From Paenibacillus_AR mesotrionivorans (GTDB lineage: Bacteria > Bacillota > Bacilli > Paenibacillales > NBRC-103111): DNA of 64,000 nt. Location: assembly GCF_046098205.1 (NCBI RefSeq), contig NZ_JBJURJ010000018.1:62001-126000 (forward strand). Reading direction: 5' to 3'. The translations under genes and the position numbers were made by a program. A model generated the notes under the pieces. It had not been told where the DNA came from. It did no database searches and was given only the letters and a program-made list of their open reading frames with translations. The first letter of the stretch is position 1; the number at the start of each line of letters is the position of its first letter. Below, one piece after another: positions 1 through 8,160 of the stretch.

Positions 1-1
1 C

Positions 2-271
2 CCGTGGAACATCAAGCGCCGGATCCTGAGCGATTCCGGGCACTTGTCCAACGAAGCGGCAGGGGAAGCGCTGTATACGCTGCTGTCCCAGCGGCTGCGC
101 CGGGTCTACCTGGCTCATCTCAGCCGGGACCACAATATGCAGGAGCTGGCACGGATGACCGTCGGCGGGGTGCTGGAGCAGTACGGCGTCCGGTGCGGGG
201 ACAACGGCCCCAAGCTGATGGACACGTATTACGACCGGCCGACCCATTGGGATTGGCTGCGGGAAGCGTAA
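2..271 (+). CDS. walJ: WalJ/YycJ MBL-fold hydrolase, C-terminal part
   Basis: The frame is open from the window edge and ends at a TAA; only the last 89 residues are present. The segment contains HLSNEAAGEAL and LAHLSRDHN, typical of the C-terminal half of WalJ/YycJ metallo-beta-lactamase-fold proteins, where the histidine of the HLSRDHN segment belongs to the metal site. In Bacillales this gene closes the walRK-yycHI-walJ locus and is followed by htrA, as here. WalJ is a cytoplasmic nuclease-like protein linked to coordination of replication and division. The identification rests on motif and synteny; the catalytic N-terminal half lies outside the window. Confidence 0.9.
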   Translation, partial: PWNIKRRILSDSGHLSNEAAGEALYTLLSQRLRRVYLAHLSRDHNMQELARMTVGGVLEQYGVRCGDNGPKLMDTYYDRPTHWDWLREA

Positions 272-351
272 GCATTGTTCTGGCAGCTGCTGCTGTAGGC
301 GGTGCTAAGAAGGTGCGGTAGGGCGGCCTTGTCGGACATTATCCCCTTGGC

Positions 352-564
352 TCAGGAGTGCAGGTCCTCATCCAGACCGTGGTATGCCATATGATGGAGG
401 TCGGCTGCTTTGGCCCGGATTTCCTCGGTGGTAAGCAGGCCTTTTTCGGTGAGGAGCTCCAGCAGGGCGGTTAATAGAAGAGTATGGTTATAGTGCTGCT
501 CCTTCAGATCGCCGAGTTTGCCGGCCAGATCGATCTGCTCGGTAATGGACAGGGGTTGCCGCAT
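352..564 (-). CDS. small hypothetical protein, 70 aa
   Basis: This short gene lies opposite its neighbours between walJ and htrA. A good AAGGAG ribosome binding site stands about ten bases before the ATG on the minus strand. The product is soluble and helical, with a leucine-rich middle (LLLTALLELLTEKGLLTTEEI) resembling a short helical-hairpin protein, and a His/Met-rich C-terminus. I do not recognise a named family. The ribosome binding site and protein-like composition make it a likely real gene; its role is unknown. Confidence 0.6.
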   Translation of the reverse strand: MRQPLSITEQIDLAGKLGDLKEQHYNHTLLLTALLELLTEKGLLTTEEIRAKAADLHHMAYHGLDEDLHS

Positions 565-820
565 GAATGCACGCTCCTTTTTGGTTGAGGCGGATGGGTA
601 TAACCGGTTAGTATGACACGGGTAAGACGGCAGGCTTCAGGAATGAATCTAGCGATAGTATGTCCTCTAGTAACAGCGTATTCTATCAGTCTGGTCAACA
701 TGACGGGCAATCATTCTTTTCTCTCGAAAAATTTATGCTACCTACAATGCCCCAGTCAGGCGGTACATATGCCGTTTGGCCAAGAAGTGCGATACGCGCA
801 AAAGAAGGAGGACGCCGTCA

Positions 821-1999
821 ATGAGCTTGTTTGACGATGATTTTTACTCCACCCGGGTCTCCGGCCGTTGGAAAGGCCGTAAGCTCGGTGCCCCGTCCGG
901 CCGACCGGATGAACGGCTGATCTGGATCATTGGCGGCGCGCTGGTGTCCGGCATGGCCGTTATGCTGGTGCTGGTGCTGCTGGTAGGCGGCTTCAGCCGG
1001 GATGGGTCAGGCTCGTCCGGCAAAACAGCCCGGGCTTCCTACGGGAATGACCCGGTTGTGGCAGCCGCAGCCAAGGTTACACCTGCTGTAGTAAGTGTGG
1101 TGAGCACCTTCAAGGATGGGGAGAAGGTAACGGGAACAGCTATCGGCTCGGGCGTCATCTTCGATAAGGAAGGCGGCAAAGCGCGGATCGTCACCAATAA
1201 TCATGTGGTGGAGGGCGCCGCGGCTTATGAGGTGGTCATGTCCGGAGGCGACCGGAAAAAAGCCACCGTCCTGGGAAGCGACCGGATTACCGATCTGGCG
1301 GTAATGGAGGTGGATGCTGCGGGAATTAAGGCGACCGCGGTGTTCGGTGACTCCGACAGCCTGCAATCCGGCGAAACGGCTATCTCCATCGGCAATCCCT
1401 TAGGCCTTAACTATGCCCAAACCATCACGGTAGGGGTGATCAGCTCCCCCAAGGTGCTGCTGCCCTCCCTCACGGACGGTATGGGCGGTGTGGAATGGGA
1501 AATGAACCTGATCCAGACGGATGCCGCCATCAATCAGGGCAACAGCGGCGGCGCTCTGGTGAGTCTGGACGGCAAGGTTATCGGCATCAACAGCATGAAG
1601 CTGGCGGAAACGGGTGTGGAAGGACTGGGCTTTGCCATTCCCATTAACGAGGCGAAGCCAATCATCGACGCGCTGATCCAGGATCAGAAGGTGAAGCGGC
1701 CGTACATTGGGGTTTCCACCTTGGATTTGGCCGGGTTTAAGGAAGGGTTAGAGGTGCTGAAGCTTCCTTCTGAAGTGAAGGGCGGCGCTGTCGTCATGGA
1801 AGCTCAAGGCCCGGCCAAAAACGCCGGACTGAAAACCAATGATGTGATAGTGGAAATGGATACGGTATCCATTGACGGAACCCTGTCCTTGCGCAAGTAT
1901 CTGTATAATGAGAAGAAAATAGGGGATAAATTGAAAATCACCTATTACCGGGCAGGCAAAAAAGCCTCTGTCACCCTGGTGCTGGAGGAATTGAAATAA
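821..1999 (+). CDS. htrA: HtrA/DegP-like membrane-anchored serine protease
   Basis: This is a 392-residue trypsin-like protease with a C-terminal PDZ domain. The ATG at 821 is chosen because AAGGAGG lies just upstream; an in-frame ATG 45 bases earlier has no such site. One transmembrane helix spans about residues 28-54, so the protease faces the outside. The catalytic triad is visible: His128 in TNNHVVEG, Asp158 in ITDLAV and Ser242 in GNSGGAL. The PDZ domain occupies roughly residues 290-390. HtrA-family proteins degrade or refold damaged proteins at the membrane-wall interface. The position behind walJ and before the CxxH/CxxC gene is the conserved Bacillales arrangement (YycK/HtrC type). 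Confidence 0.95.
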   Translation: MSLFDDDFYSTRVSGRWKGRKLGAPSGRPDERLIWIIGGALVSGMAVMLVLVLLVGGFSRDGSGSSGKTARASYGNDPVVAAAAKVTPAVVSVVSTFKDGEKVTGTAIGSGVIFDKEGGKARIVTNNHVVEGAAAYEVVMSGGDRKKATVLGSDRITDLAVMEVDAAGIKATAVFGDSDSLQSGETAISIGNPLGLNYAQTITVGVISSPKVLLPSLTDGMGGVEWEMNLIQTDAAINQGNSGGALVSLDGKVIGINSMKLAETGVEGLGFAIPINEAKPIIDALIQDQKVKRPYIGVSTLDLAGFKEGLEVLKLPSEVKGGAVVMEAQGPAKNAGLKTNDVIVEMDTVSIDGTLSLRKYLYNEKKIGDKLKITYYRAGKKASVTLVLEELK

Positions 2000-2038
2000 A
2001 TCAGCAGCAGTAATAGAAAGGACAACAGGTGAAGCCGT

Positions 2039-2212
2039 ATGTTTGTCGTATGTAAGGATCATGTGGAGCTGGCGATTGACCGTTTTGTGGATGAATATGA
2101 GGATGCGCCGGATGTGGTGGATCTGAAGGAGACTCACTTTAAGAGCTGGAACCCGCCTCCAACCTGCGAGGAAAAGGGCTGTACCTGCGAGGCCAAATAT
2201 CTGGTGGTGTAG
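2039..2212 (+). CDS. CxxH/CxxC protein (BA_5709 family)
   Basis: This 57-residue protein begins 39 bases after htrA. It has an N-terminal C-x-x-H (CKDH, residues 5-8) and a C-terminal cysteine cluster (TCEEKGCTCEAKY). This pattern and position match the small CxxH/CxxC protein family commonly encoded between htrA and rlmH in Bacillales. The cysteines and histidine suggest a bound metal, probably zinc; that is inference. Its function is not known to me. It is probably co-transcribed with htrA. Confidence 0.85.
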   Translation: MFVVCKDHVELAIDRFVDEYEDAPDVVDLKETHFKSWNPPPTCEEKGCTCEAKYLVV

Positions 2213-2219
2213 GGCGGCT

Positions 2220-2348
2220 TGTGGATATGTGGAAAGGGCTGAGGATGGGCGGATGAGAGCGGCTGTCTCCAGATCTTGTCCACATGTGGATAATTCTTAT
2301 ATTAGAAGAATAATAAATTATACACAGGTTTACGGGATGTTATCCACA
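2220..2348. promoter_or_regulatory. DnaA-box cluster upstream of rlmH
   Basis: Three perfect matches to TTATNCACA are present: 2285-2293 (minus), 2318-2326 (TTATACACA, plus) and 2340-2348 (TTATCCACA, plus). There are two one-mismatch boxes at 2220-2228 (minus) and 2276-2284 (TTGTCCACA, plus); the latter abuts the perfect box at 2285 to form a palindrome. The interval 2291-2326 is very AT-rich. A DnaA-bound cluster upstream of the rlmH homologue yydA is known in Bacillus subtilis, so a conserved DnaA-binding region is likely. The cluster is not itself oriC: there is no dnaA or dnaN here. Confidence 0.75.
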
Positions 2349-2367
2349 ATAGGGGATCGTCCAGAAG

Positions 2368-2423
2368 CACCGGTTTCCGGAAGAGAGGCGTGAAGAAGCT
2401 TCTTTTGGGGGAGCCGGTGTTTT
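2368..2423 (+). terminator. possible intrinsic terminator before rlmH
   Basis: CACCGG at 2368-2373 pairs with CCGGTG at 2414-2419, followed by TTTT. An inner AAGAAGCTTCTT palindrome sits in the loop. It could end the htrA-CxxH transcript or attenuate entry into rlmH. The outer stem is short, so the call is tentative. Confidence 0.4.
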
Positions 2424-2466
2424 GCGTAGAGGAGTCTTTACACACAGATCGAGCGGAGGAACATAG

Positions 2467-2946
2467 ATGCATATTCAAATCGCGGCAGTTGGCAAGCTGA
2501 AGGAAAAATATCTGGTGGACGGTATCGCCGAATACGTCAAACGCTTGGGCCCGTATGCCAAGATACAGATTAACGAGGTCCCGGACGAAAAAGCCCCGGA
2601 CAACATGTCCGCGGCGGAGGAGGAGCAGGTCAAGAGCAAGGAGGGGGAACGCCTGCTGGCCCTGATCAAACCGGATACCTACGTCATCGCCCTCACCCTG
2701 GACGGGGCCATGTGGTCCTCCGAGGAGCTGTCGACGCAGCTTCAGAACCTGGGCACCTACGGACGCTCCAGCGTCGCCTTCGTCATCGGCGGCTCCAACG
2801 GCCTGTCCGCTTCGGTACTCAAGCGCGCCGACATCAAACTCTGTTTCGGCCGCATGACCCTCCCTCATCAGCTGATGCGGCTGGTGCTGGTGGAGCAGAT
2901 TTATAGAGCGTTTAAGATTAGTCGGGGGGAACCGTATCACAAATGA
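2467..2946 (+). CDS. rlmH: 23S rRNA (pseudouridine1915-N3)-methyltransferase RlmH
   Basis: This is a full-length 159-residue SPOUT methyltransferase, beginning at an ATG behind GGAGGA. The trefoil-knot SAM-binding motif [10 protein letters not shown] lies near residue 110. The conserved C-terminus ([25 protein letters not shown], then GEPYHK) is intact. RlmH methylates pseudouridine 1915 in helix 69 of 23S rRNA on the assembled 70S ribosome. The last codons form the attachment site for staphylococcal cassette chromosomes (orfX). Here too, foreign AT-rich DNA starts immediately after the stop, and copies of these last codons recur downstream. Confidence 0.97.
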   Translation: MHIQIAAVGKLKEKYLVDGIAEYVKRLGPYAKIQINEVPDEKAPDNMSAAEEEQVKSKEGERLLALIKPDTYVIALTLDGAMWSSEELSTQLQNLGTYGRSSVAFVIGGSNGLSASVLKRADIKLCFGRMTLPHQLMRLVLVEQIYRAFKISRGEPYHK

Positions 2947-2954
2947 GGCGAAAT
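2926..2954 (+). repeat. SCC-like attachment site A (rlmH 3' end)
   Basis: The last codons of rlmH (GEPYHK and stop) and the next eight bases form the core TATCACAAATGAGGCGAAAT (2935-2954). The same core recurs with two changes at 6887-6906, and the GAACCGT-core arrangement recurs at 6953 and 9687. In staphylococci this end of rlmH is the site-specific integration point of SCC elements. The sharp fall in GC after this point supports a cassette boundary. Confidence 0.75.
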
Positions 2955-3087
2955 ACAATTAATAGCCCAGAAAACACACATTTTTTACTAAAGGTTATGA
3001 CTGTCCTATGTTCCCCACAATATGGTAGTATTACAATGTATTTTAGAAGAGATCGTTGCGAGAGCAAAATAAAAGGTGGGAACCAAA

Positions 3088-6000
3088 GTGAACTACCCGA
3101 GGAATTTTTTAGAAGCTATGAAATCCACTGAAAGTATTTTATTCGTTGGTTCTGGTATATCTATGTGGTCCGGGTTACCGCACTGGGAAGGTCTTCTTAA
3201 ACAGATGGTAAATTTCCTAGTACATCGGGGTCTATCAGAAAAACATCAAGTTGAAATACAAGGAATGATAAACAAGGGAGACCTTTTGACTGCGGCAAGT
3301 TTATGTGCATCAAAAATGAGAGACGCCGATTTAAGTGATTTTATTGAAAATACGTTTATAAGGTCAAATCCAATACCTCACAATATACACGAATTGATAA
3401 TCGACTTAGGGCCGACTTGCTTCATTACAACCAATTATGATGAACTTATCGAAGACATCTTCTATATAAAAAGAAAATCAAAATTATCTGTTGTGAATAA
3501 TGATCAGCCTGTAGAACAAGCGAAGCTTCAGAAGTCCGGAGCCGCTAAGTTTGTTTTTAAAATACATGGTAGTATAAATAGCGCGAAAACAATAGTTCTA
3601 TCAAGAGAAGACTATAAAAGATTGGTAAATGAAAATAGGTCGACGATTGAGACACTGAAGTTTCTTCTCGCCTCTAGACCAATAATTTATTTAGGTTTTG
3701 GTCTGAGAGATCCTGATTTTCAAATATTAAAAGATGAGATAAGCTCTACTTTCCACGGAGCGGAGCGGGAACATTTTGCAATAATGGCTGATATCGGGGA
3801 ATTGGAAGCGGAATATTGGAAAAAAGAGTATGGTATAAATATTATTTCGTATGAGACAGTAGAAAGAATTAAGGAAGGCAATAAAATAAGAAGTCATGAA
3901 AGATTATTATTAATGCTCGAAAATATTATTACAGAGTACCGTAAAGATGTTTATGAAGAGACTGAGTCATTAAAAGCTTCACTTATTAGGTATTTTGAAT
4001 CACTTTGTCAAGTTCTACTAAAAGTGAATGAGTCAGTAATTAATATAAGTGTAAAACAAAGATATGACCTTTATAAGGGAAAGAGTAACAAAGTACGTCT
4101 CATTAAATCTAACGTTCCAGTAAACGAAGTTTTGAATTTAAATGATAATCTCGTTGTTATTGGTTCACCGGGAACAGGTAAAACAAACTCAGTCCAAAAA
4201 TATACTTATTCGGTAGCCAAACTATGTTTGGATAAATTACGCACTTGTAACAGTGTCGATGAACTTGATTTAAAGCATTCTATTCCTGTGCTCTTGTCAA
4301 TGAAGGAATATAAAGGTGACCTAAGAAAAATGATAGAGAACAGGTTACCTTCAAATTTAGATGTAGATGATGCGTTAGAGAAAGGATGGTTTACTGTTAT
4401 ATTCGATGCTGTGAATGAAGCTCCTAGGCATCTTATCGAAGATGAGACAAGAATTTTATACAATAATTTGCAGTGGCTAACAAATTTGTATTCAAAAAAT
4501 CGTTTTGTTGTAACATCAAGATCAATGAATTACATTCAATTTCTTGATTATCCTGTTTATGAGGTACAGCCACTTAATTATACTCAATTAGATGTGATTC
4601 TTTCTGAGAATAGCAACGATAATATCAATAATTTATCCCCAAAAATGAAGAATATACTTCTAAATCCCTTGTTTCTTAGTCTTTATATACAATTAGGCCA
4701 AGATAAAAAACAAGTTGATGACATAAAAAATCTACTAGAATATTATTTACAATTGGCAGAAAAACAAATAATTCATCAAACGAATATTGATATTAATGTC
4801 ATTCATCAGATTTTAGCTAACCTAGCTTATGAGTTAGTGGATAAAGGGATACACACTATCGAACCTAGCGGATTCTTGTCTAAATTTCAAAGTTATGGGT
4901 TTACCGATGAAATAACCGAGAGGGTATTACAAAATAGTATTAAATCTGGAATTATGGTTACCGATGTCGAGGGAGATATCTCCTTTTTTCACCAAACTAT
5001 TACTGAATTTTTAGCAGCGTTTAGTCTTTTGGAATATTTCAACAATGATCCCTTTGTTATTGAAGAAAAAATAAAAAATTTAAAATGGAATGAAACTCTT
5101 GTTTTGTTTGTAGGACTATTAGAGAAAGGAAAGGCAAAATCGGTATTAAGGAAAATTGCGAATACTGATATTTTATTTGCAGTAATTGCTTTTCAAGGTG
5201 CAGCAATAAAAGAAATAGAAATTGGTGCTCAATTATTCCAAATTCTCAACGAAAGAATATACACCCCCTCTATTAGTAAAGCAGAAATAGAAACATTAGC
5301 ACATTCATTACAATATATAGGGGAATTTGGAGAGAAGGAAGCATTGTTAAAGATGCAAAACAACGAGGTTGAGCAACTATCAGTATCAGCTTCCATGGTA
5401 TTAGCTCGATGCGGCGTACTTGAGTCGTTTGATAGATCCTTAAGGGGTTTATTAACTGACAGAGCATGGCGGTCAAATGGATACGATAAAGCTTTGAAAA
5501 TATTAGCTATACCTAGTATGTTAGACACTTTATTTGACGAAGCAATGAAACTGGATAATGAAGAAGACGAAATGATACTAGGTAATATTGCTGAAGTTAT
5601 CAGTACTTTTGATTCAGATGATTTATATAAGAGATTAGTAGAACTTGCAAATTCCGAAAGTGAGAAGGATATCATATTTGCTGTCGAGATATTAGGTAAA
5701 ATCAAAACGGAAAGAGCTAAAAAAGAATTGTTGGACCTCATGAAAAGCGACTCTACGAAAGTTAAACACAAAATAATTTATGGATTTAGAGACGATAATT
5801 ACAAACCAATTAAATTTGAAAGCTTGATTGAGTGTCTCTTTGAATTGCTATGTGAAGATTCAATTGGGGCTAGCGCTGCAAATTACATATATGATCTTGA
5901 AGATGTTGAACTTGCACAAATAGCACTAAATAAGTTAGACAGTTCCAGAAATGATATAGAACAGATAAATTTGTGCAATATCGTTTCTTTAATTGATCCT

Positions 6001-6651
6001 GTTAAAGCATTTAACATTCTAGGGAAAAAAATAGATAACTATAATTCTTATTGGGAAGATTGTTTATCTGATGCATTAAATAGTTTGAATGAGAATTACC
6101 CGATAACTGATTATTTAATAAATAAATTAACAATGTGTGAAGCGGATGTTCGATCCGTAATATTGCACTCTATCGTAAATAATGAATATAAAGATCAAAA
6201 GTATCCTGTAAACCATGATTCTTTCGTTATTTTGTTTAAAATATGGGAAGAGTATTGCGACTTAGGATTTGATTATTGGACCGAGAGACGATCATTAGGG
6301 AAATTTATTGGGCATAACTGCTATCTTGCCGAAAAGGATTACATTTTACAACGTTTTAACGATAAGGAATACAAGCATAGGTTCTTCTTAAAGGAAATAG
6401 TAAGTATTTGTCCGATTAACAGCAGTGATATTGAGGAAGTAACAATGCTTTGGTTAATTGATTTAGTCATAAAAGGAGTTCCACAAATTAATCAGTATGA
6501 ATTACAAGAGCTAATATCTAAAGCTTGTAACGAACAGCGACTTTCAGAATATATATTACCACTATTAAATAATAAAAAAGATTTTATTAAAAGCAGTGCA
6601 TACCGGATTATTAGGAGGTTTGAGCGTATAATGGGCAGACGTTATAGTTAG
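3088..6651 (+). CDS. SIR2-STAND(NACHT)-HEAT-like protein, putative anti-phage NADase (Avs5-like architecture)
   Basis: This 1187-residue protein starts at a GTG behind AAAGGTGG (3072-3079); an in-frame GTG at 3076 would leave that site inside the gene. Residues about 10-260 form a SIR2-like domain: GSGISMWSGLP (from about 22), TNYD (about 114), IHGS (about 159) and GFGLRDPDF, with the usual Asn and His present. A P-loop NTPase of NACHT/STAND type follows: Walker A GSPGTGKT (about 359), Walker B-like VIFDAVNEA (about 437), a TSRS sensor, and FFHQTITEFLAAF (about 633). Residues about 700-1187 look like HEAT/ARM-type helical repeats, probably the sensor. SIR2-STAND proteins such as Avs5 deplete NAD after sensing phage. 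The gene is far more AT-rich than its neighbours and lies alone between attachment-like sites, pointing to horizontal transfer. Confidence 0.85.
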   Translation: MNYPRNFLEAMKSTESILFVGSGISMWSGLPHWEGLLKQMVNFLVHRGLSEKHQVEIQGMINKGDLLTAASLCASKMRDADLSDFIENTFIRSNPIPHNIHELIIDLGPTCFITTNYDELIEDIFYIKRKSKLSVVNNDQPVEQAKLQKSGAAKFVFKIHGSINSAKTIVLSREDYKRLVNENRSTIETLKFLLASRPIIYLGFGLRDPDFQILKDEISSTFHGAEREHFAIMADIGELEAEYWKKEYGINIISYETVERIKEGNKIRSHERLLLMLENIITEYRKDVYEETESLKASLIRYFESLCQVLLKVNESVINISVKQRYDLYKGKSNKVRLIKSNVPVNEVLNLNDNLVVIGSPGTGKTNSVQKYTYSVAKLCLDKLRTCNSVDELDLKHSIPVLLSMKEYKGDLRKMIENRLPSNLDVDDALEKGWFTVIFDAVNEAPRHLIEDETRILYNNLQWLTNLYSKNRFVVTSRSMNYIQFLDYPVYEVQPLNYTQLDVILSENSNDNINNLSPKMKNILLNPLFLSLYIQLGQDKKQVDDIKNLLEYYLQLAEKQIIHQTNIDINVIHQILANLAYELVDKGIHTIEPSGFLSKFQSYGFTDEITERVLQNSIKSGIMVTDVEGDISFFHQTITEFLAAFSLLEYFNNDPFVIEEKIKNLKWNETLVLFVGLLEKGKAKSVLRKIANTDILFAVIAFQGAAIKEIEIGAQLFQILNERIYTPSISKAEIETLAHSLQYIGEFGEKEALLKMQNNEVEQLSVSASMVLARCGVLESFDRSLRGLLTDRAWRSNGYDKALKILAIPSMLDTLFDEAMKLDNEEDEMILGNIAEVISTFDSDDLYKRLVELANSESEKDIIFAVEILGKIKTERAKKELLDLMKSDSTKVKHKIIYGFRDDNYKPIKFESLIECLFELLCEDSIGASAANYIYDLEDVELAQIALNKLDSSRNDIEQINLCNIVSLIDPVKAFNILGKKIDNYNSYWEDCLSDALNSLNENYPITDYLINKLTMCEADVRSVILHSIVNNEYKDQKYPVNHDSFVILFKIWEEYCDLGFDYWTERRSLGKFIGHNCYLAEKDYILQRFNDKEYKHRFFLKEIVSICPINSSDIEEVTMLWLIDLVIKGVPQINQYELQELISKACNEQRLSEYILPLLNNKKDFIKSSAYRIIRRFERIMGRRYS

Positions 6652-6694
6652 TATTATATTAGTTTTCTTGCGAGTCGCCTTCACCGCATTATTG

Positions 6695-6885
6695 GTACGT
6701 AGGTGGACCTCTGTTAATAAATTAAACACATAGAATCGAGAAAATTACACAGTGGAACGGATCATACGTTCGCACTCATTGGGTGTCATGTACCCAATGG
6801 ACGAATGGATTCTCTTCCCATTATAGAAACAAGTGATATACTCGAAAATTTTCTCCTTTGCTTCTTTCCGGGTTTTAAATTTAAC
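6695..6885 (-). mobile_element. IS3-family insertion sequence remnant
   Basis: Only one end of the element remains: the end of a transposase reading frame (6745-6885) and a terminal segment reading TGGACCTCTGTTAATAAATT from 6704, a plausible IS3-type terminal inverted repeat. The other end and most of the transposase are gone; the coding remnant stops at attachment-like site B. The 12 bases at 6695-6706 also occur at 10379-10390 inside a group II intron-like relic, so the IS may have inserted into similar debris. Confidence 0.65.
6745..6885 (-). pseudogene. IS3-family transposase (OrfB) C-terminal fragment
   Basis: The minus strand encodes about 46 residues reading [13 protein letters not shown], then [19 protein letters not shown] and a stop. 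This is the characteristic end of the DDE integrase domain of IS3-family OrfB. No start codon or catalytic core is present, so it cannot be active. It sits between the SIR2-STAND gene and attachment-like site B. Confidence 0.8.
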
Positions 6886-6886
6886 T

Positions 6887-6906
6887 TATCACAAGTTAGG
6901 CGAAAT
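6887..6906 (+). repeat. SCC-like attachment site B (left-end type)
   Basis: TATCACAAGTTAGGCGAAAT matches site A at 18 of 20 positions, including the bases outside the rlmH reading frame. A and B therefore look like the same (left) terminus of related cassettes. It marks the end of the SIR2-STAND cassette and the start of a short segment ending at site C. Confidence 0.65.
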
Positions 6907-6943
6907 CTCCGCGGCGGCATATACGGAAATTTTGCCTTGGCGC

Positions 6944-6978
6944 TGATACGGTGAACCGTTTCACAAGTTGGGGCAAGT
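6944..6978 (+). repeat. SCC-like attachment site C (right-end type)
   Basis: TGATACGGTGAACCGT (6944-6959) is identical to the start of site D, and TTTCACAAGT follows. Read in the rlmH frame it encodes GEPFHK, a degenerate copy of the last residues of RlmH (GEPYHK). TGATACGG and the following ACCGTTTCA form an imperfect inverted repeat, as seen at SCC termini. Confidence 0.65.
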
Positions 6979-7039
6979 TTTTGGTAGAAAATAGGGGGGA
7001 ATCCTTCAGTTACAGGGGTTCTCCCCATTTTGCGTTGCT

Positions 7040-7150
7040 CTACTCCTCTACTTCAACTCGGTCAGCAATGCCCTTCTCCACAAGGAACTCCATCTCCAGG
7101 TTGAGTACGATCTCGATTTACTCCTCGCTCAAGGTCACATTAGGCTGGCG
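7040..7150 (-). pseudogene. degenerate coding remnant, minus strand
   Basis: The minus strand reads QRQPNVTLSEE, a stop, then IEIVLNLEMEFLVEKGIADR, then VEVEE and a stop. The composition is protein-like, but an internal stop and the lack of a start show decay. I cannot assign a family. It lies just downstream of the lysR-type gene on the same strand. Confidence 0.3.
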
Positions 7151-7158
7151 CTGCAGGA

Positions 7159-8046
7159 TTAAATGGACTGCTTGGTTAGCACCTCGAAATAATCCAGAAC
7201 GACCTTGCGAAACTCCAGAGCAGCTTGTGACATATACCGACTCTTATGCCATAGCAAAGCGATTTCGCGTACAAGTTCGTGATTTTCAACCGGTATATAT
7301 TTGATCTTTTCCCATGACATCTTGGCTGTGCTTGGTATAAAGGCAAGGCCGATTTCGGCTTCTACAAGACTGACTAACCTTGTAGGTTCGTCCCCCTCAT
7401 ACACATATTTAAGATAAAATCCAGCCGATTTGCATATAGAGTCCACTAAATCGCGAGTGCCGTAGCCTCTTTTTACACCGACAAAGTATTCGTCCTTAAG
7501 TTCTGTCAAGGATACGCTGCTTCGGTCCGCCAAACGATGCCCGAGAGGGACAGCTACAAGGATAGGATCTATGAAGACAACTTGACATTCGATGTCCTCT
7601 CCTTGGATCGGAGGGGAGGACAAACAGAAATCGACTTCACCTCGATGTAAGAGTGTGATCATTTCCTGCGTGGTCAGCATTTGCACATGAAATTGAATAT
7701 TAGGCCGGATATTTAGAAATTCTCGTAGAATCTGGGGCAATTTGCTTGCAGCAGTCACCGCTAGCTCGAGCGTGCCAAATTCTGCACTGGACAAATCGTT
7801 CATCTCCTGTTTCCCCTGTTCCAATTCAAACAAAGCTCTTTCCGCTCGGCGAAGGAATCTGTTTCCAAACTCATTCAATCGCAGTTTCCTTCCTGACCGA
7901 TCAAATAGAGGGACTCCCAAATCTTCTTCGAGGCGTTGAATCGTTTTGCTTAGCGACGATTGGGTTACGTGTAGACTTCGCGCAGCTTCGGTCACATGTT
8001 CCAATCGAGCTACCGCCAGAAAATATTGCAATTGTAGCAGCTCCAC
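7159..8046 (-). CDS. LysR-family transcriptional regulator
   Basis: This 295-residue regulator begins at a GTG (VELLQLQYFLAVARL), chosen because GGAGG lies seven bases upstream. The N-terminal winged helix-turn-helix is clear (HVTEAARSLHVTQSSLSKTI, then RLEEDLGVPLFDR). A periplasmic-binding-protein-like effector domain fills residues about 90-290. It is transcribed divergently from an MFS exporter 114 bases away, the standard layout for a LysR regulator and its target. A perfect palindrome ATGATATCAT lies at 8078-8087 in the shared intergenic region. The effector is unknown. Confidence 0.9.
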   Translation of the reverse strand: MELLQLQYFLAVARLEHVTEAARSLHVTQSSLSKTIQRLEEDLGVPLFDRSGRKLRLNEFGNRFLRRAERALFELEQGKQEMNDLSSAEFGTLELAVTAASKLPQILREFLNIRPNIQFHVQMLTTQEMITLLHRGEVDFCLSSPPIQGEDIECQVVFIDPILVAVPLGHRLADRSSVSLTELKDEYFVGVKRGYGTRDLVDSICKSAGFYLKYVYEGDEPTRLVSLVEAEIGLAFIPSTAKMSWEKIKYIPVENHELVREIALLWHKSRYMSQAALEFRKVVLDYFEVLTKQSI

Positions 8047-8160
8047 TTTCCAACCTCCTATCATTCCTCCCAATCAATGATATCATAACATACAATGCGT
8101 TAGAATGAATGATTGATTTCAAGTATGATATTCATGTAGCAAACATAGGGGGGACAAAAA

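Noticed and set aside
2220..2348. Chromosome replication origin (oriC)
   Set aside because: Boxes and AT-rich DNA are present, but dnaA, dnaN and rpmH are absent; a secondary DnaA cluster upstream of rlmH explains it better.
2302..2958. 218-aa minus-strand frame across rlmH
   Set aside because: It is a shadow of rlmH; its upstream region is coding on the other strand and it has no family-like motifs.
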